Part shown: piece by piece, positions 8,166 through 15,768 of the stretch
How the letters are laid out: every line of letters starts with the position of its first letter
Numbering within the stretch: the stretch's first letter is position 1
Assembly (NCBI GenBank): GCA_045541735.1
Contig: JAZQJQ010000020.1
Location: forward strand, 1-29,673
DNA length: 29,673 bases
Reading direction: 5' to 3'
Origin: RUG12395 sp045541735
GTDB taxonomy: Bacteria; Bacillota; Clostridia; Oscillospirales; CAG-272
The notes under the pieces: model-generated
What the model was told of the DNA's origin: nothing
Seen by the model: only the letters and a program-made list of their open reading frames with translations
Database searches by the model: none
Position numbers and translations under genes: made by a program

Positions 8166-8330
8166 GGCGCCCTCCAAGGCCTCCTCCCTGAGGGGGCTCC
8201 CGCGTAGCGGGTGGGGAGTTTTAGGGTCTCCCGCAAAGCGCAAGCAATGGATAATTGAAAATTCAGGAAGACAACTCCTTCCGTCAAAACCTACGGTTTT
8301 GCCACCTCCCTCATAGAGGGCGGCTTGTTT
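8166..8330. repeat. Palindromic intergenic repeat, MITE-like remnant
   Basis: A non-coding stretch made of short GC-rich hairpins. CCCGC-GTA-GCGGG lies at 8200-8212, CAAAACC-TAC-GGTTTTG at 8285-8301 and CCCTC-ATA-GAGGG at 8308-8320. The layout, with 'CTCCCT...GGGAG' blocks at one end and 'CCTCCCTC..GAGGG' at the other, resembles a structured repeat that I recall as common between genes in gut Clostridia genomes. It looks degenerate, and no transposase is present. Confidence 0.5.
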
Positions 8331-8372
8331 AGGTTCCCGTCTTAGCTCCATCGCAATGGATCGTTCCTCTGT

Positions 8373-8414
8373 CGTTTCGTGCCATCCTCGAGCGAAGAGA
8401 AGGATCTCGAAACG
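8373..8414. repeat. Second hairpin-forming intergenic repeat remnant
   Basis: Inverted arms CGTTTCG (8373-8379) and CGAAACG (8408-8414) enclose ATCCT (8384-8388) and AGGAT (8401-8405). The 'GATCC...CGAAACG' pattern is similar to another intergenic repeat common in Clostridia. The remaining bases of 8161-8543 show no gene. Confidence 0.4.
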
Positions 8415-8456
8415 GCAGTACGAATTGAATATTTTGCAAAAGACTTACTTTGCAAC

Positions 8457-8500
8457 AAAAACAAGAACCTATGCGGCAAGCCGCATAGGTTCTTGTTTTT
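8457..8500. terminator. Strong bidirectional terminator
   Basis: Perfect 21-bp inverted repeat (8457-8477 and 8480-8500) with GC-rich centre and A/T tracts at both outer ends. It separates the rightward glycosylase gene from the end of the leftward cohesin operon. Confidence 0.92.
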
Positions 8501-8543
8501 AACATGTTATTCTGCTATAACTCAATTATTAAGCAACGAGCAT

Positions 8544-11500
8544 TTATTTCACAGAGTAGTACCAATAAGTATAGGTCGTTACAGTTTTGGTGTAGTTATA
8601 TACGGGGAATCTGTACCAAGAGCCCGCAAGTGCTCCTTCAATGCCCAAAGCTACATACCAGGTGTGACCGGCCTGTTTGTCCTGATATGCCCACCAAATA
8701 GCATAATACGGCGTCCAGTTATTTTCCGCTCTATGCTCTATATAATCATCTGAGCTATAGAACTGTCGACCGAAGCTTGTGTGGAATTTGAAGTTCTGTG
8801 AAGAGCTCTGCACCAGTCTCCAATCCTCTTTCCAGTGAATGATCTTATTCTCGTTATCCTTACCGCTTGAATCACTGGAATTATAATTGAACTGATAGTA
8901 CACGTAACCGTCGATGCCGCTATTTGCGAAAGCGACCTCAACTCTACCGGAAGTCGTTTCTTTTGTAGACCCAGTAATATCAGCACTGTTCACACTATAC
9001 GCCGGTATCGTACCGGTTACGGGCAATGCAGTGTTATAACCCTCGGGTCTTGTTGCATAAAGCACGGTTGACGTATCTGCTGAAGATGTTTCCTTATACT
9101 TGGTTCCGCTCGTATTGGATACAGTTATCTCCTTCGTTGCTACCGCAGTACAAGCTCCGTTCTTTGCGGTTGCGGTAATGGTTGCCGTACCCGCACTATC
9201 TTTCAGGGTCACTTTGCCGGTGGAATCCACCGTTGCAACTGCCGTATTACTCGACTTCCAAGTCACCGTTCCCGCAGATGCGGTTGCGTTCAACTTGATA
9301 ATGCCGGATGCTGCGTTTGACGTATCCACGCTCAACGACAATGTCAACGCCTTTACGGTAACGCTGTAAGAAACGCTGACTCCCTCATAAGTTGCCGTCA
9401 CTGTTTTTGTACCGGCACTTGTCATATTCGGGCTGGTGATCGTACAATCAGTATATGTAACCGTCTTCGACGTTCCGTCATTGTACTTAACGGTCAACGT
9501 CAATCCCGCTGCGGAGAAGGTATCGCCCTGATTATACACCGTTTTAGTTGCCGGAGTTTTGATCGTTGCAGAAGTTGCTACGATCTTGGTCCAGCTGGCG
9601 TATAGTACAATATCATTTTCTCCCATAACGGTAGAAGCAGTTACCTTAGAACCGCCGCTTAAAGCCGTATACCAACCATCGAAAATATAACCTGACCTCG
9701 TAGCCTTAGGCAGCTCGCCTATAGCCTGACCTATATAAACAACCTTAGAAGTTGGGTCTACAGCACCACCGTTTGCATTAAAATTGATAGTTGCGGTAAC
9801 CGCCTCCCAGTGTGCATACAAAGTATGATCTTTATCTGTGTTTACCTTAGTATCAGCTGTAATCAGAGTGCCGCCTTCAGCTGCGGTATACCAACCTTTA
9901 AACGCATAATACGGTTTCGTAGGCACAGGCAATGCACCATAAGGCTGTCCTATATAAACAATCTTGGAAATTTGATCTACAGCACCTCCGTTTGCATCAA
10001 AATACAAGTTATAGGGATTCAGCAGATTGTCGAACGTATCCAGATCAATTTCCTGATATTCCGTATAAGACAGATGGCTATCGCCCTCTGTTGTGCCGCA
10101 CTGCAACAGCTTATTCTTTACGATCAGTCTGCCAACAACATTCTTGTTGATTTCATATAGGTTGAGACCCTTGACCAACATTGTATTCTCATTGGAAGAC
10201 CGAACAGTGACATCGCTCTGCAGACCCAGATGAGCAACATCGGCACTGAGCACCAATGCAATGCCGTCTGCTGTAATAGTACACTGGTTGAGAACGACCT
10301 CTTCAGAACTGATTTTCACAGGACATTTTATCTTACCAGTAAAATTGATCTTATTGAGCACAGTAACATCTGCTTTAGAATCCAATGTGAAGTTCTCGTA
10401 TGTCTTATAGTTGCCGTTCAATTCGAAGAACCTTGTTCCGCTGGGAACGGTCAGCTCTACACCATTGAGCTCCGTCTCGCCGTTCTTCAGATATTCCAGA
10501 GATACAATAATCTGCTCGGCACCGGATTCAACTGCAGCCTTCAGCACATTCTTATCTGCTGCATTTACAATGATTCTCTCTACTCCATCAAATGCCTTCT
10601 CCCCGAGATGTTCAACACTGCTACGGACGCCAATGTCCTCAACATTGACACACCCTGCAAAAGCATAAGAACCAATCTTGGTTACATTACCGCCGCTGAT
10701 TTCTTTTAAGGACGTACAATTTTGGAATGCGCAATCAGGAATTTCTGTAATAAAGTCGGAAAGTACAACAGCACAAATGTTTTCATTACCTGCAAAAGCA
10801 TTACTTGCGATGCCGGTAACCTTTACTACATCACCATTGCCTACGTTCCAGTATTCGGGAATAACAACACAGGTGTCATTACCGGTGTATTCCGTAATGA
10901 TACCGGTTACCTGATCCACCTTCAATCCATCAGAATAGCTGGTCTTCTCCTGCACATACTCTGCAACCTCAAAGGGAATCTCAAAGGAAATTACACCATT
11001 TTCCTCGTCGTTATAGTCAGCAGTGGTGTATGAATAATCTTCGAACTCATACGTCTCATCATCTATCACACTGTAGGTGTATACAAAGTATGAATTGTTT
11101 GTCATATCAAAGCCAACCACAGCAAAGACGTGTGCTGTACCTGCCATCACCCAACGGTGATAGCCGGGTTTTGTAGACTGTGTTGTCCACTCGTCTGTAA
11201 CTTCCTCAGACGTTTCGGTGCCATACGTAACGGAAGAGGAATACGATTCCGAATCAGACTGAGAGAAAGACAGCCCCTGAGAAGAACCGGTCTCACCGCC
11301 TGTTGCATAACTGCTTCCATATCCGTATGCCTGGCTGATCTTTTCAGAGAGCGCAGTGGAGATTGAATGGGTTGCACTGTTAGTAGAGCTTCCGCCGTAG
11401 CTGGTAGTTCCGTTCCAAGAAGCAGTGGAAGTGGTTCCGTTTGTTGTCAAGGTGGACTTGTCATGGGAACCGCCCATTTCAATACCGAAAGACTTGGTGT

Positions 11501-13709
11501 CAGAATGTTCTTCGGAATCAATATGTTCTTCGCCCCACTTGTGCTCATAGCCGCCGCCGATTTCGCCGCCAAAACCTCCGCTTGTACCGGCATTTAATCC
11601 ACCTACTTCAAAAACGTCAATACCAAAGGAATAACTCTTAGGCGTGTACGTCAGTTTTCCATCAATATTCCACGCCTCATTATCTGTAGTTTTGTCAGTG
11701 CTGGACTCAGTATCGGTGCTGGACGAGCCGCCATTTATCTTAACCTCGTTCTTCCAACCCTCTTGGTTCGTAGTGGTAGAAACTGTTTCTGTAGATCCAC
11801 TCTTGCTGTTACTGATATTCCAATTCTGGGTGTCGCTCTTAGCTATCTCATCAACTTCCTCAATATTCTTGCCGTTTTCTTGGCACCATTCTTCATTAAC
11901 AGAAGTAGTCTCGTTCCACGTACTTGCCAAAGTCCAGTTGGAAGACTCCGTAGTAGCCTTAGCAACGGACTTAGCGTACGCTTTCATCATTTCTTCTGAA
12001 ATTGTTACTTTGTAGGTAGTGCTCTTTGTCTTTGTAACGCCGTCACCTGCAATGTAGCCAAAGTCATGGATAGTATACAACGGCACATTCTGAATCTCAC
12101 CTATTTCGTAAGCAAAGAGAATCACGCCATTCTCTTCATCTACTTCGATGATAGGCGCATCCAGTACGGGCTTTGTCCACGTCTTGTTTCTTTCGCTGGT
12201 CCAGTTTGCATCAAGAGTAAAATTTCCGGTGGTGCCAACAGGAATAGAAGATCCTTTCAGCAATTTACCGCTTTCATCAGACCAACCAACGAAGGAATAA
12301 TTGCTCAGTTTTGGGGTGGGCAGCACCAGGCCGGTATCGACTGTGTAGGTATCCTCCGCCCGATCCACAAATAGGCTGGACTTGTACTGAACCTTATACT
12401 CGATCTTGCTCCAGTAGGCATACAACTGATATGACTCTGTTGCTGTTGCATCTATTTTTTTCACGAGCATACCGTTCTCTGCTAAATCATACCATCCTAA
12501 GAAACGGTATCCCTCAACGGAAGGATTTGCAAGAGTTAAACCTGCACCTTCTGCATAGCTACTTGGATTGGGGTTTTTAAGGGTTCCATTGTCCACCAGC
12601 TTTTGAAGGTAAGGATCACCATTTGCTATATCATACTCGACCAAATGCTCCGTTGCTTGAAGTTTCGGAATAATTGTCTCCTCGTATGTAATTTCTTCAT
12701 CAGCCGCAGCATCTGCATAATATTTTTTGCAAATAGAACAATACCAGTAAGCAATATTGCCTTCTTCCGCATAGGACGGATTCTTTGCTTCAAATGCTGT
12801 TAAGTCATGCGACGCTTCAATAACTGTATCTTCCCAGTTGATCTCAGTACTACCGATTTCATCCCTGAAATACTTCTTGCAAAGCTCGCAGTACCAGTAC
12901 GCACTATTACCGTCCTCGGTACAGGTTGCAGCCTTTGCCGCAGTTGCGGTCATAGAATGCTCGCATTTGGGCGTGGAAGGCTTTAAGGTTACGGGTTTTC
13001 CGCTTGCATCCGTGTAACCGCCCGCAACGACCTGTCTTATCAACTGCGTGTCTTTGGAGTTTACTCTTCCGTCATCGTTAACGTCGGCTGCCGCAGTATT
13101 AACGGTAATTCCCGCAGCTTCCCAAGAAGCCTCGTAGCCTCCTGCTATCAGCTGTCTTATAAGCTGAGTGTCTCTTGTAGTAACTCTGGCATCACCGTTC
13201 AGATCGCCGGGAGTATAATCTATAACGGCAACTTGTCCGTTTTGAATATCAAGAGTCAAATCACCTTGGTTGTTATAAACGTCACCGAAACTGTATGATA
13301 ACTCAACGTCAAGCTTGCTGTTTACGGCGGCGGTCGATGCAATTTCAAACACCAACGTCATTACAACACCGGTTGCGGTGCTTTCGTCGGATGCAGCCTC
13401 CGCATCCCATACGAAATTACAGGGACTGGCAAACACGCCGGGTTTTGAAAAGATCAACGAAGAAAACGCATCTCCGGCTTTTGCATCTGTCAGAACCAGG
13501 TCATCGGCATACGAAACGGTCAAGGTTGCACCTGTAACTCCGGGGTTTTCTTCAATCAGTACGTACACCTCTACACTCGTTCCGGGCTGTCCGTATGTAT
13601 CGTCTATTTTTATTACTGCAGTTTCGGGAGCAGCTGCAGAAACACTCATTGGCACTACCGAAATTATAAAAGTCAATGCCAACAAGAAAGATAATAATCT
13701 CTTTGTCAT
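8544..13709 (-). CDS. Giant secreted cohesin/dockerin/LRR/Ig-like multidomain protein
   Basis: A 1721-residue secreted protein. Seen in order: signal peptide 1-~26 (ends SVSAAA); cohesin-like domain ~28-165; type I dockerin ~168-232 with two calcium loops (DLNGDARVTTRD, 169-180; DVNDDGRVNSKD, 209-220); two Cys-x-x-Cys repeats (274/277 and 324/327); two InlB/Flg_new-type repeats (~365-505); an unassigned, very Ser/Thr/Gly-rich beta region (~510-915); BspA-type leucine-rich repeats (~930-1060); a beta-rich stretch; two more Flg_new repeats (~1231-1376); two bacterial Ig-like domains (~1377-1531); and an aromatic-rich C-terminal domain (~1535-1721). There is no LPxTG or membrane anchor. Cohesin and dockerin in one chain suggest homotypic or scaffold assembly at the cell surface. 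The start ATG at 13709 lies 18 bases after the upstream gene with AAAGGAAG, so it is the last gene of a three-gene operon. Confidence 0.85.
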   Translation of the reverse strand: MTKRLLSFLLALTFIISVVPMSVSAAAPETAVIKIDDTYGQPGTSVEVYVLIEENPGVTGATLTVSYADDLVLTDAKAGDAFSSLIFSKPGVFASPCNFVWDAEAASDESTATGVVMTLVFEIASTAAVNSKLDVELSYSFGDVYNNQGDLTLDIQNGQVAVIDYTPGDLNGDARVTTRDTQLIRQLIAGGYEASWEAAGITVNTAAADVNDDGRVNSKDTQLIRQVVAGGYTDASGKPVTLKPSTPKCEHSMTATAAKAATCTEDGNSAYWYCELCKKYFRDEIGSTEINWEDTVIEASHDLTAFEAKNPSYAEEGNIAYWYCSICKKYYADAAADEEITYEETIIPKLQATEHLVEYDIANGDPYLQKLVDNGTLKNPNPSSYAEGAGLTLANPSVEGYRFLGWYDLAENGMLVKKIDATATESYQLYAYWSKIEYKVQYKSSLFVDRAEDTYTVDTGLVLPTPKLSNYSFVGWSDESGKLLKGSSIPVGTTGNFTLDANWTSERNKTWTKPVLDAPIIEVDEENGVILFAYEIGEIQNVPLYTIHDFGYIAGDGVTKTKSTTYKVTISEEMMKAYAKSVAKATTESSNWTLASTWNETTSVNEEWCQENGKNIEEVDEIAKSDTQNWNISNSKSGSTETVSTTTNQEGWKNEVKINGGSSSTDTESSTDKTTDNEAWNIDGKLTYTPKSYSFGIDVFEVGGLNAGTSGGFGGEIGGGYEHKWGEEHIDSEEHSDTKSFGIEMGGSHDKSTLTTNGTTSTASWNGTTSYGGSSTNSATHSISTALSEKISQAYGYGSSYATGGETGSSQGLSFSQSDSESYSSSVTYGTETSEEVTDEWTTQSTKPGYHRWVMAGTAHVFAVVGFDMTNNSYFVYTYSVIDDETYEFEDYSYTTADYNDEENGVISFEIPFEVAEYVQEKTSYSDGLKVDQVTGIITEYTGNDTCVVIPEYWNVGNGDVVKVTGIASNAFAGNENICAVVLSDFITEIPDCAFQNCTSLKEISGGNVTKIGSYAFAGCVNVEDIGVRSSVEHLGEKAFDGVERIIVNAADKNVLKAAVESGAEQIIVSLEYLKNGETELNGVELTVPSGTRFFELNGNYKTYENFTLDSKADVTVLNKINFTGKIKCPVKISSEEVVLNQCTITADGIALVLSADVAHLGLQSDVTVRSSNENTMLVKGLNLYEINKNVVGRLIVKNKLLQCGTTEGDSHLSYTEYQEIDLDTFDNLLNPYNLYFDANGGAVDQISKIVYIGQPYGALPVPTKPYYAFKGWYTAAEGGTLITADTKVNTDKDHTLYAHWEAVTATINFNANGGAVDPTSKVVYIGQAIGELPKATRSGYIFDGWYTALSGGSKVTASTVMGENDIVLYASWTKIVATSATIKTPATKTVYNQGDTFSAAGLTLTVKYNDGTSKTVTYTDCTITSPNMTSAGTKTVTATYEGVSVSYSVTVKALTLSLSVDTSNAASGIIKLNATASAGTVTWKSSNTAVATVDSTGKVTLKDSAGTATITATAKNGACTAVATKEITVSNTSGTKYKETSSADTSTVLYATRPEGYNTALPVTGTIPAYSVNSADITGSTKETTSGRVEVAFANSGIDGYVYYQFNYNSSDSSGKDNENKIIHWKEDWRLVQSSSQNFKFHTSFGRQFYSSDDYIEHRAENNWTPYYAIWWAYQDKQAGHTWYVALGIEGALAGSWYRFPVYNYTKTVTTYTYWYYSVK

Positions 13710-13727
13710 GATATCAACTTCCTTTAC

Positions 13728-15272
13728 TTAATCTACGGTAACGGCTCCGTTCTGTATTTCAAAGTTAACGTCAGCCCAAGAGGAATTATAAATATCGCCT
13801 TCAATATAAGAACAGCTTACGGCAAGATCGTCGCCTACAGATGCACTCTCGGACACTTCAAACGTAAGTACCAAAATACAGCCGTTATCATCTGCCGTTG
13901 CATCAAGCGTATCCCAGGCAAAGTTGCAGGGGCTCTTAAACGTTCCGGGGTTTGTAATATCAAGGTTTGCAAACGCCTCTCCGCGAGTTGCGGAAACAAG
14001 AGTCAACTTTGAATCATAGGATAAGGTAAGCGTAGCACCGGAAATTCCGGGGTTATTGTAAACGTAGATCTTTACCTCAACCTCCTCGCCTGCGCTTGCG
14101 GTGGCGTTTCTCACCTCTATCGTAGGCTCGGTGTAGTTATTTTCGGGACCTTCGGGCTGTGCGGGGGTCTTAAAGTGCTTCGTTGCGTTTGTAAGAGGTG
14201 CGTTATTGCTACCGATGCTTACGTTATTATTCCACTCGTCCTCGGTGCCGTCGTAATATACGTCAGTAAGGGCAGTACAGCCGTTGAACGCATAGTTGCC
14301 GATATCAGTAACGGTAGCAGGGATCTTAACAAGGGTAATAGCCTCGTTCTGGAATGCACGGCGGTCTATCTCGGTTACGTTATCACCCTCAAATACGGGA
14401 GGAATAACAAGCTCGGTACCGGTGAAATCTCCCATACCGAGGAGGATACAAGTACCATCACCGTTAGATTCAAACTCCAATCCCTCGGAGTACTGCTCTG
14501 CGGATTCGCCGTAAACGGGGGTGTAGGTCTCGTTCTTGCTGCCTACGGTGATCTCGCAAGCGGCGGTCGTTGCAACGCTTGCGCCGGTGCTGTCCTTCCA
14601 ATAGCCGAAGGCTGTACCGTTTTCATCGACAGCGGGCGCGGTAAGAGTGACCTTATCGCCGGGGAGATAAAGTCCGTGATTGCAGCCGTCGTTAAGCACA
14701 CCTGCGGTGAGTACTACCTGATACCAGTTTGCATTCGCAAGTCTGTCTGCCTTATAATCGTCAAGATAGAGCTGTGCAGCAGCACCGTAATCGAGCATCT
14801 TGGCAAGCAGAGTTTTAAGCTCGGCATCATCGGTACCTGCAGCGGTCTTGCCGAGCTTGTTGTAAGCATACTGAAGTGCGCTGTACTTTACAACACTGCT
14901 GTAGTAATCAACGTTATCTACCTTCGCGTAAGCGCGTACGTAAATAACGTCTGCCAGCTGCTTAGCGGCAAGCGGATAATTGAACATTTTATAAGACTCA
15001 CCCTCTACGGTGCCGTCATAAGAGGTGAGCAGGCTGTCCTGCGTACCGATAACGTACTCGGCTTCGGGAGAAGTCCATACAAGCAGCTTTGCATCTGTTA
15101 CGTTGGTATCCAGTGCATACATAATGTAAACGGAATCGCTGAACGAAAGGTTTGCATAAGCCAAAGTAAGCTCAGGCGCAGGGGAGGATGCGCCGGTAAC
15201 TACGGCAAACACAGTGTAGGAGCTTACAAGTGTAAGTACTGCCAATAATAATGCTAAAACTCTTTTTTTCAT
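13728..15272 (-). CDS. Secreted LRR protein with C-terminal cohesin domain
   Basis: A 514-residue secreted protein: signal peptide 1-~24, a conserved-looking N-terminal domain (~31-195, including SALQYAYNKLGK and MLDYGAAAQLYL), a small InlB-like segment (~200-255), a short BspA-type leucine-rich section (~263-345), a Pro-rich linker, and a cohesin-like domain at 383-514. That cohesin is clearly related to the N-terminal one of the downstream giant protein: both share NPG[VI][ST]GATLT, SPCNF[VA]WD, GD[VI]YN and a terminal [DE]IQNGAV motif. Cohesins bind dockerins in cellulosome-like assemblies, so this protein may dock the giant protein. The frame extends upstream to 15317, but the ATG at 15272 has AAGGAG and a proper signal peptide. 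It begins 11 bases after the 55-residue peptide gene, whose stop overlaps its ribosome binding site. Confidence 0.85.
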   Translation of the reverse strand: MKKRVLALLLAVLTLVSSYTVFAVVTGASSPAPELTLAYANLSFSDSVYIMYALDTNVTDAKLLVWTSPEAEYVIGTQDSLLTSYDGTVEGESYKMFNYPLAAKQLADVIYVRAYAKVDNVDYYSSVVKYSALQYAYNKLGKTAAGTDDAELKTLLAKMLDYGAAAQLYLDDYKADRLANANWYQVVLTAGVLNDGCNHGLYLPGDKVTLTAPAVDENGTAFGYWKDSTGASVATTAACEITVGSKNETYTPVYGESAEQYSEGLEFESNGDGTCILLGMGDFTGTELVIPPVFEGDNVTEIDRRAFQNEAITLVKIPATVTDIGNYAFNGCTALTDVYYDGTEDEWNNNVSIGSNNAPLTNATKHFKTPAQPEGPENNYTEPTIEVRNATASAGEEVEVKIYVYNNPGISGATLTLSYDSKLTLVSATRGEAFANLDITNPGTFKSPCNFAWDTLDATADDNGCILVLTFEVSESASVGDDLAVSCSYIEGDIYNSSWADVNFEIQNGAVTVD

Positions 15273-15283
15273 TTTCTTTCTCC

Positions 15284-15451
15284 TTATCCAAGCAAAAATT
15301 CTGTCAAGGGATCCCATTCGCCCTTGTTTTCGTCAACATCTTTTCCCGACAGAGTCAACGTTCCTAAATTTGGAAGATCGACAACTTCGAGCTCGGGCGT
15401 TTGATAGCTCGCCTTTACGGCTTCGCGCGCAACGTCTTGTTTTTTTGCCAT
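15284..15451 (-). CDS. 55-residue peptide, first gene of the phase-variable operon
   Basis: A short gene easily missed by ORF callers. It starts MAKKQDVAREAVKASYQTP and ends with DPLTEFLLG. AGGAGG at 15459-15464 stands seven bases before the ATG, one of the best ribosome binding sites in the window, and the TAA runs into the AAGGAG of the next gene (TAAGGAG), so the two are translationally linked. There is no signal peptide or membrane segment. The centre, Y-x-x-P-E-L-E-V-V-D-L followed by LTLSG and an acidic tail, resembles a class of short uncharacterised Clostridia peptides with a 'YxxPExEVxxx' core followed by Ser/Thr-Gly, sometimes discussed as precursor-like. No modification enzyme or peptidase is encoded beside it. 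The function is unknown; that it is translated is well supported. Confidence 0.75.
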   Translation of the reverse strand: MAKKQDVAREAVKASYQTPELEVVDLPNLGTLTLSGKDVDENKGEWDPLTEFLLG

Positions 15452-15478
15452 GTTTGTACCTCCTGTGCCGTTGATATT

Positions 15479-15501
15479 ACATAATCAGCATTATGTTGTA
15501 T
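15479..15501 (+). repeat. Left inverted repeat, dif-like recombination site
   Basis: Reads ACATAA, spacer TCAGCA (15485-15490), TTATGTTGTA. The right arm (15490-15500) is an exact match to the arms of the right site; the left arm differs at two bases (TATTACATAAT at 15475-15485). It lies 15 bases before the ribosome binding site of the 55-residue peptide gene. Confidence 0.85.
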
Positions 15502-15560
15502 CAGCGAACAAGGCCGCGCAAATAAAGCGAGATAAATATATACATACGCGCGCGAATAGA

Positions 15561-15591
15561 AGACCAATGATTAAAGTTCAGTCATTGGTCT
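15561..15591. repeat. 10-bp hairpin inside the invertible segment
   Basis: AGACCAATGA (15561-15570) and TCATTGGTCT (15582-15591) flank an 11-nt loop. No T tract follows on either strand, so a protein-binding palindrome is as likely as an RNA hairpin. It lies upstream of both promoter-like signals. Confidence 0.55.
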
Positions 15592-15609
15592 ATTTGTCGT
15601 GCGGTTGTT

Positions 15610-15638
15610 TTGACATTTCTTGGTGTTATTATTAAAAA
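15610..15638 (+). promoter_or_regulatory. Possible second outward promoter in the invertible segment
   Basis: TTGACA at 15610-15615, 17-bp spacer, weak -10 TAAAAA at 15633-15638. It has the same direction as the stronger promoter at 15651-15679. Confidence 0.4.
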
Positions 15639-15650
15639 CTGCACCTTGTA

Positions 15651-15679
15651 TTGATTTTCATTAAACAAAGTGATATAAT
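15651..15679 (+). promoter_or_regulatory. Main promoter of the invertible segment, facing away from the operon
   Basis: -35 TTGATT at 15651-15656, 17-bp spacer, perfect -10 TATAAT at 15674-15679. It points right, toward the right inverted repeat and a terminator. In the flipped orientation it would drive the 55-residue peptide gene and the two cohesin genes. Confidence 0.8.
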
Positions 15680-15702
15680 TTAATATATATAGGTTGTACT
15701 TA

Positions 15703-15725
15703 ATACAACATAATGCTGATTATGT
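15703..15725 (-). repeat. Right inverted repeat, dif-like recombination site
   Basis: Exact reverse complement of 15479-15501. Locally it extends to a near-perfect dyad: TACAACATAAT (15704-15714) and ATTATGTTGTA (15719-15729) around GCTG. Read as a Xer site it is ACATAA, spacer TGCTGA (15714-15719), TTATGTT; the spacer is the reverse complement of the left site's spacer, as needed for inversion. Confidence 0.85.
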
Positions 15726-15737
15726 TGTAAGCCATTG

Positions 15738-15768
15738 CCGGTGCTTTTTGTATCGGTTTTTTCTTTTT
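15738..15768 (+). terminator. Terminator that would stop the outward (OFF-state) transcript
   Basis: Seven-base-pair stem (15738-15744 with 15750-15756, two G-U pairs), five-T loop, then six T, a C and five T. It sits between the right repeat and the recombinase 3' end and would prevent antisense transcription into the recombinase gene. Confidence 0.65.

Larger units (their letters stand above)
15479..15725. other. Putative invertible promoter segment (phase switch), captured OFF
   Basis: A 201-bp AT-rich segment is bounded by perfect 23-bp inverted repeats (15479-15501 and 15703-15725). A strong promoter inside (15651-15679), and perhaps a second (15610-15638), point right, away from the leftward operon that begins at 15451. 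A complete tyrosine recombinase gene lies 43 bases beyond the right repeat. Inverting the segment would place the promoter about 70 bases before the first start codon. Only weak matches to promoters are seen on the minus strand (for example TTGTAT, 17 bp, TATTAA near the right repeat). Inversion is inferred from this layout, not observed. Confidence 0.8.

Noticed and set aside
15703..15729. Right repeat as the chromosomal dif site
   Set aside because: The layout is dif-like, but it occurs as an inverted pair beside its own recombinase and promoter, which fits a switch better than a replication terminus.
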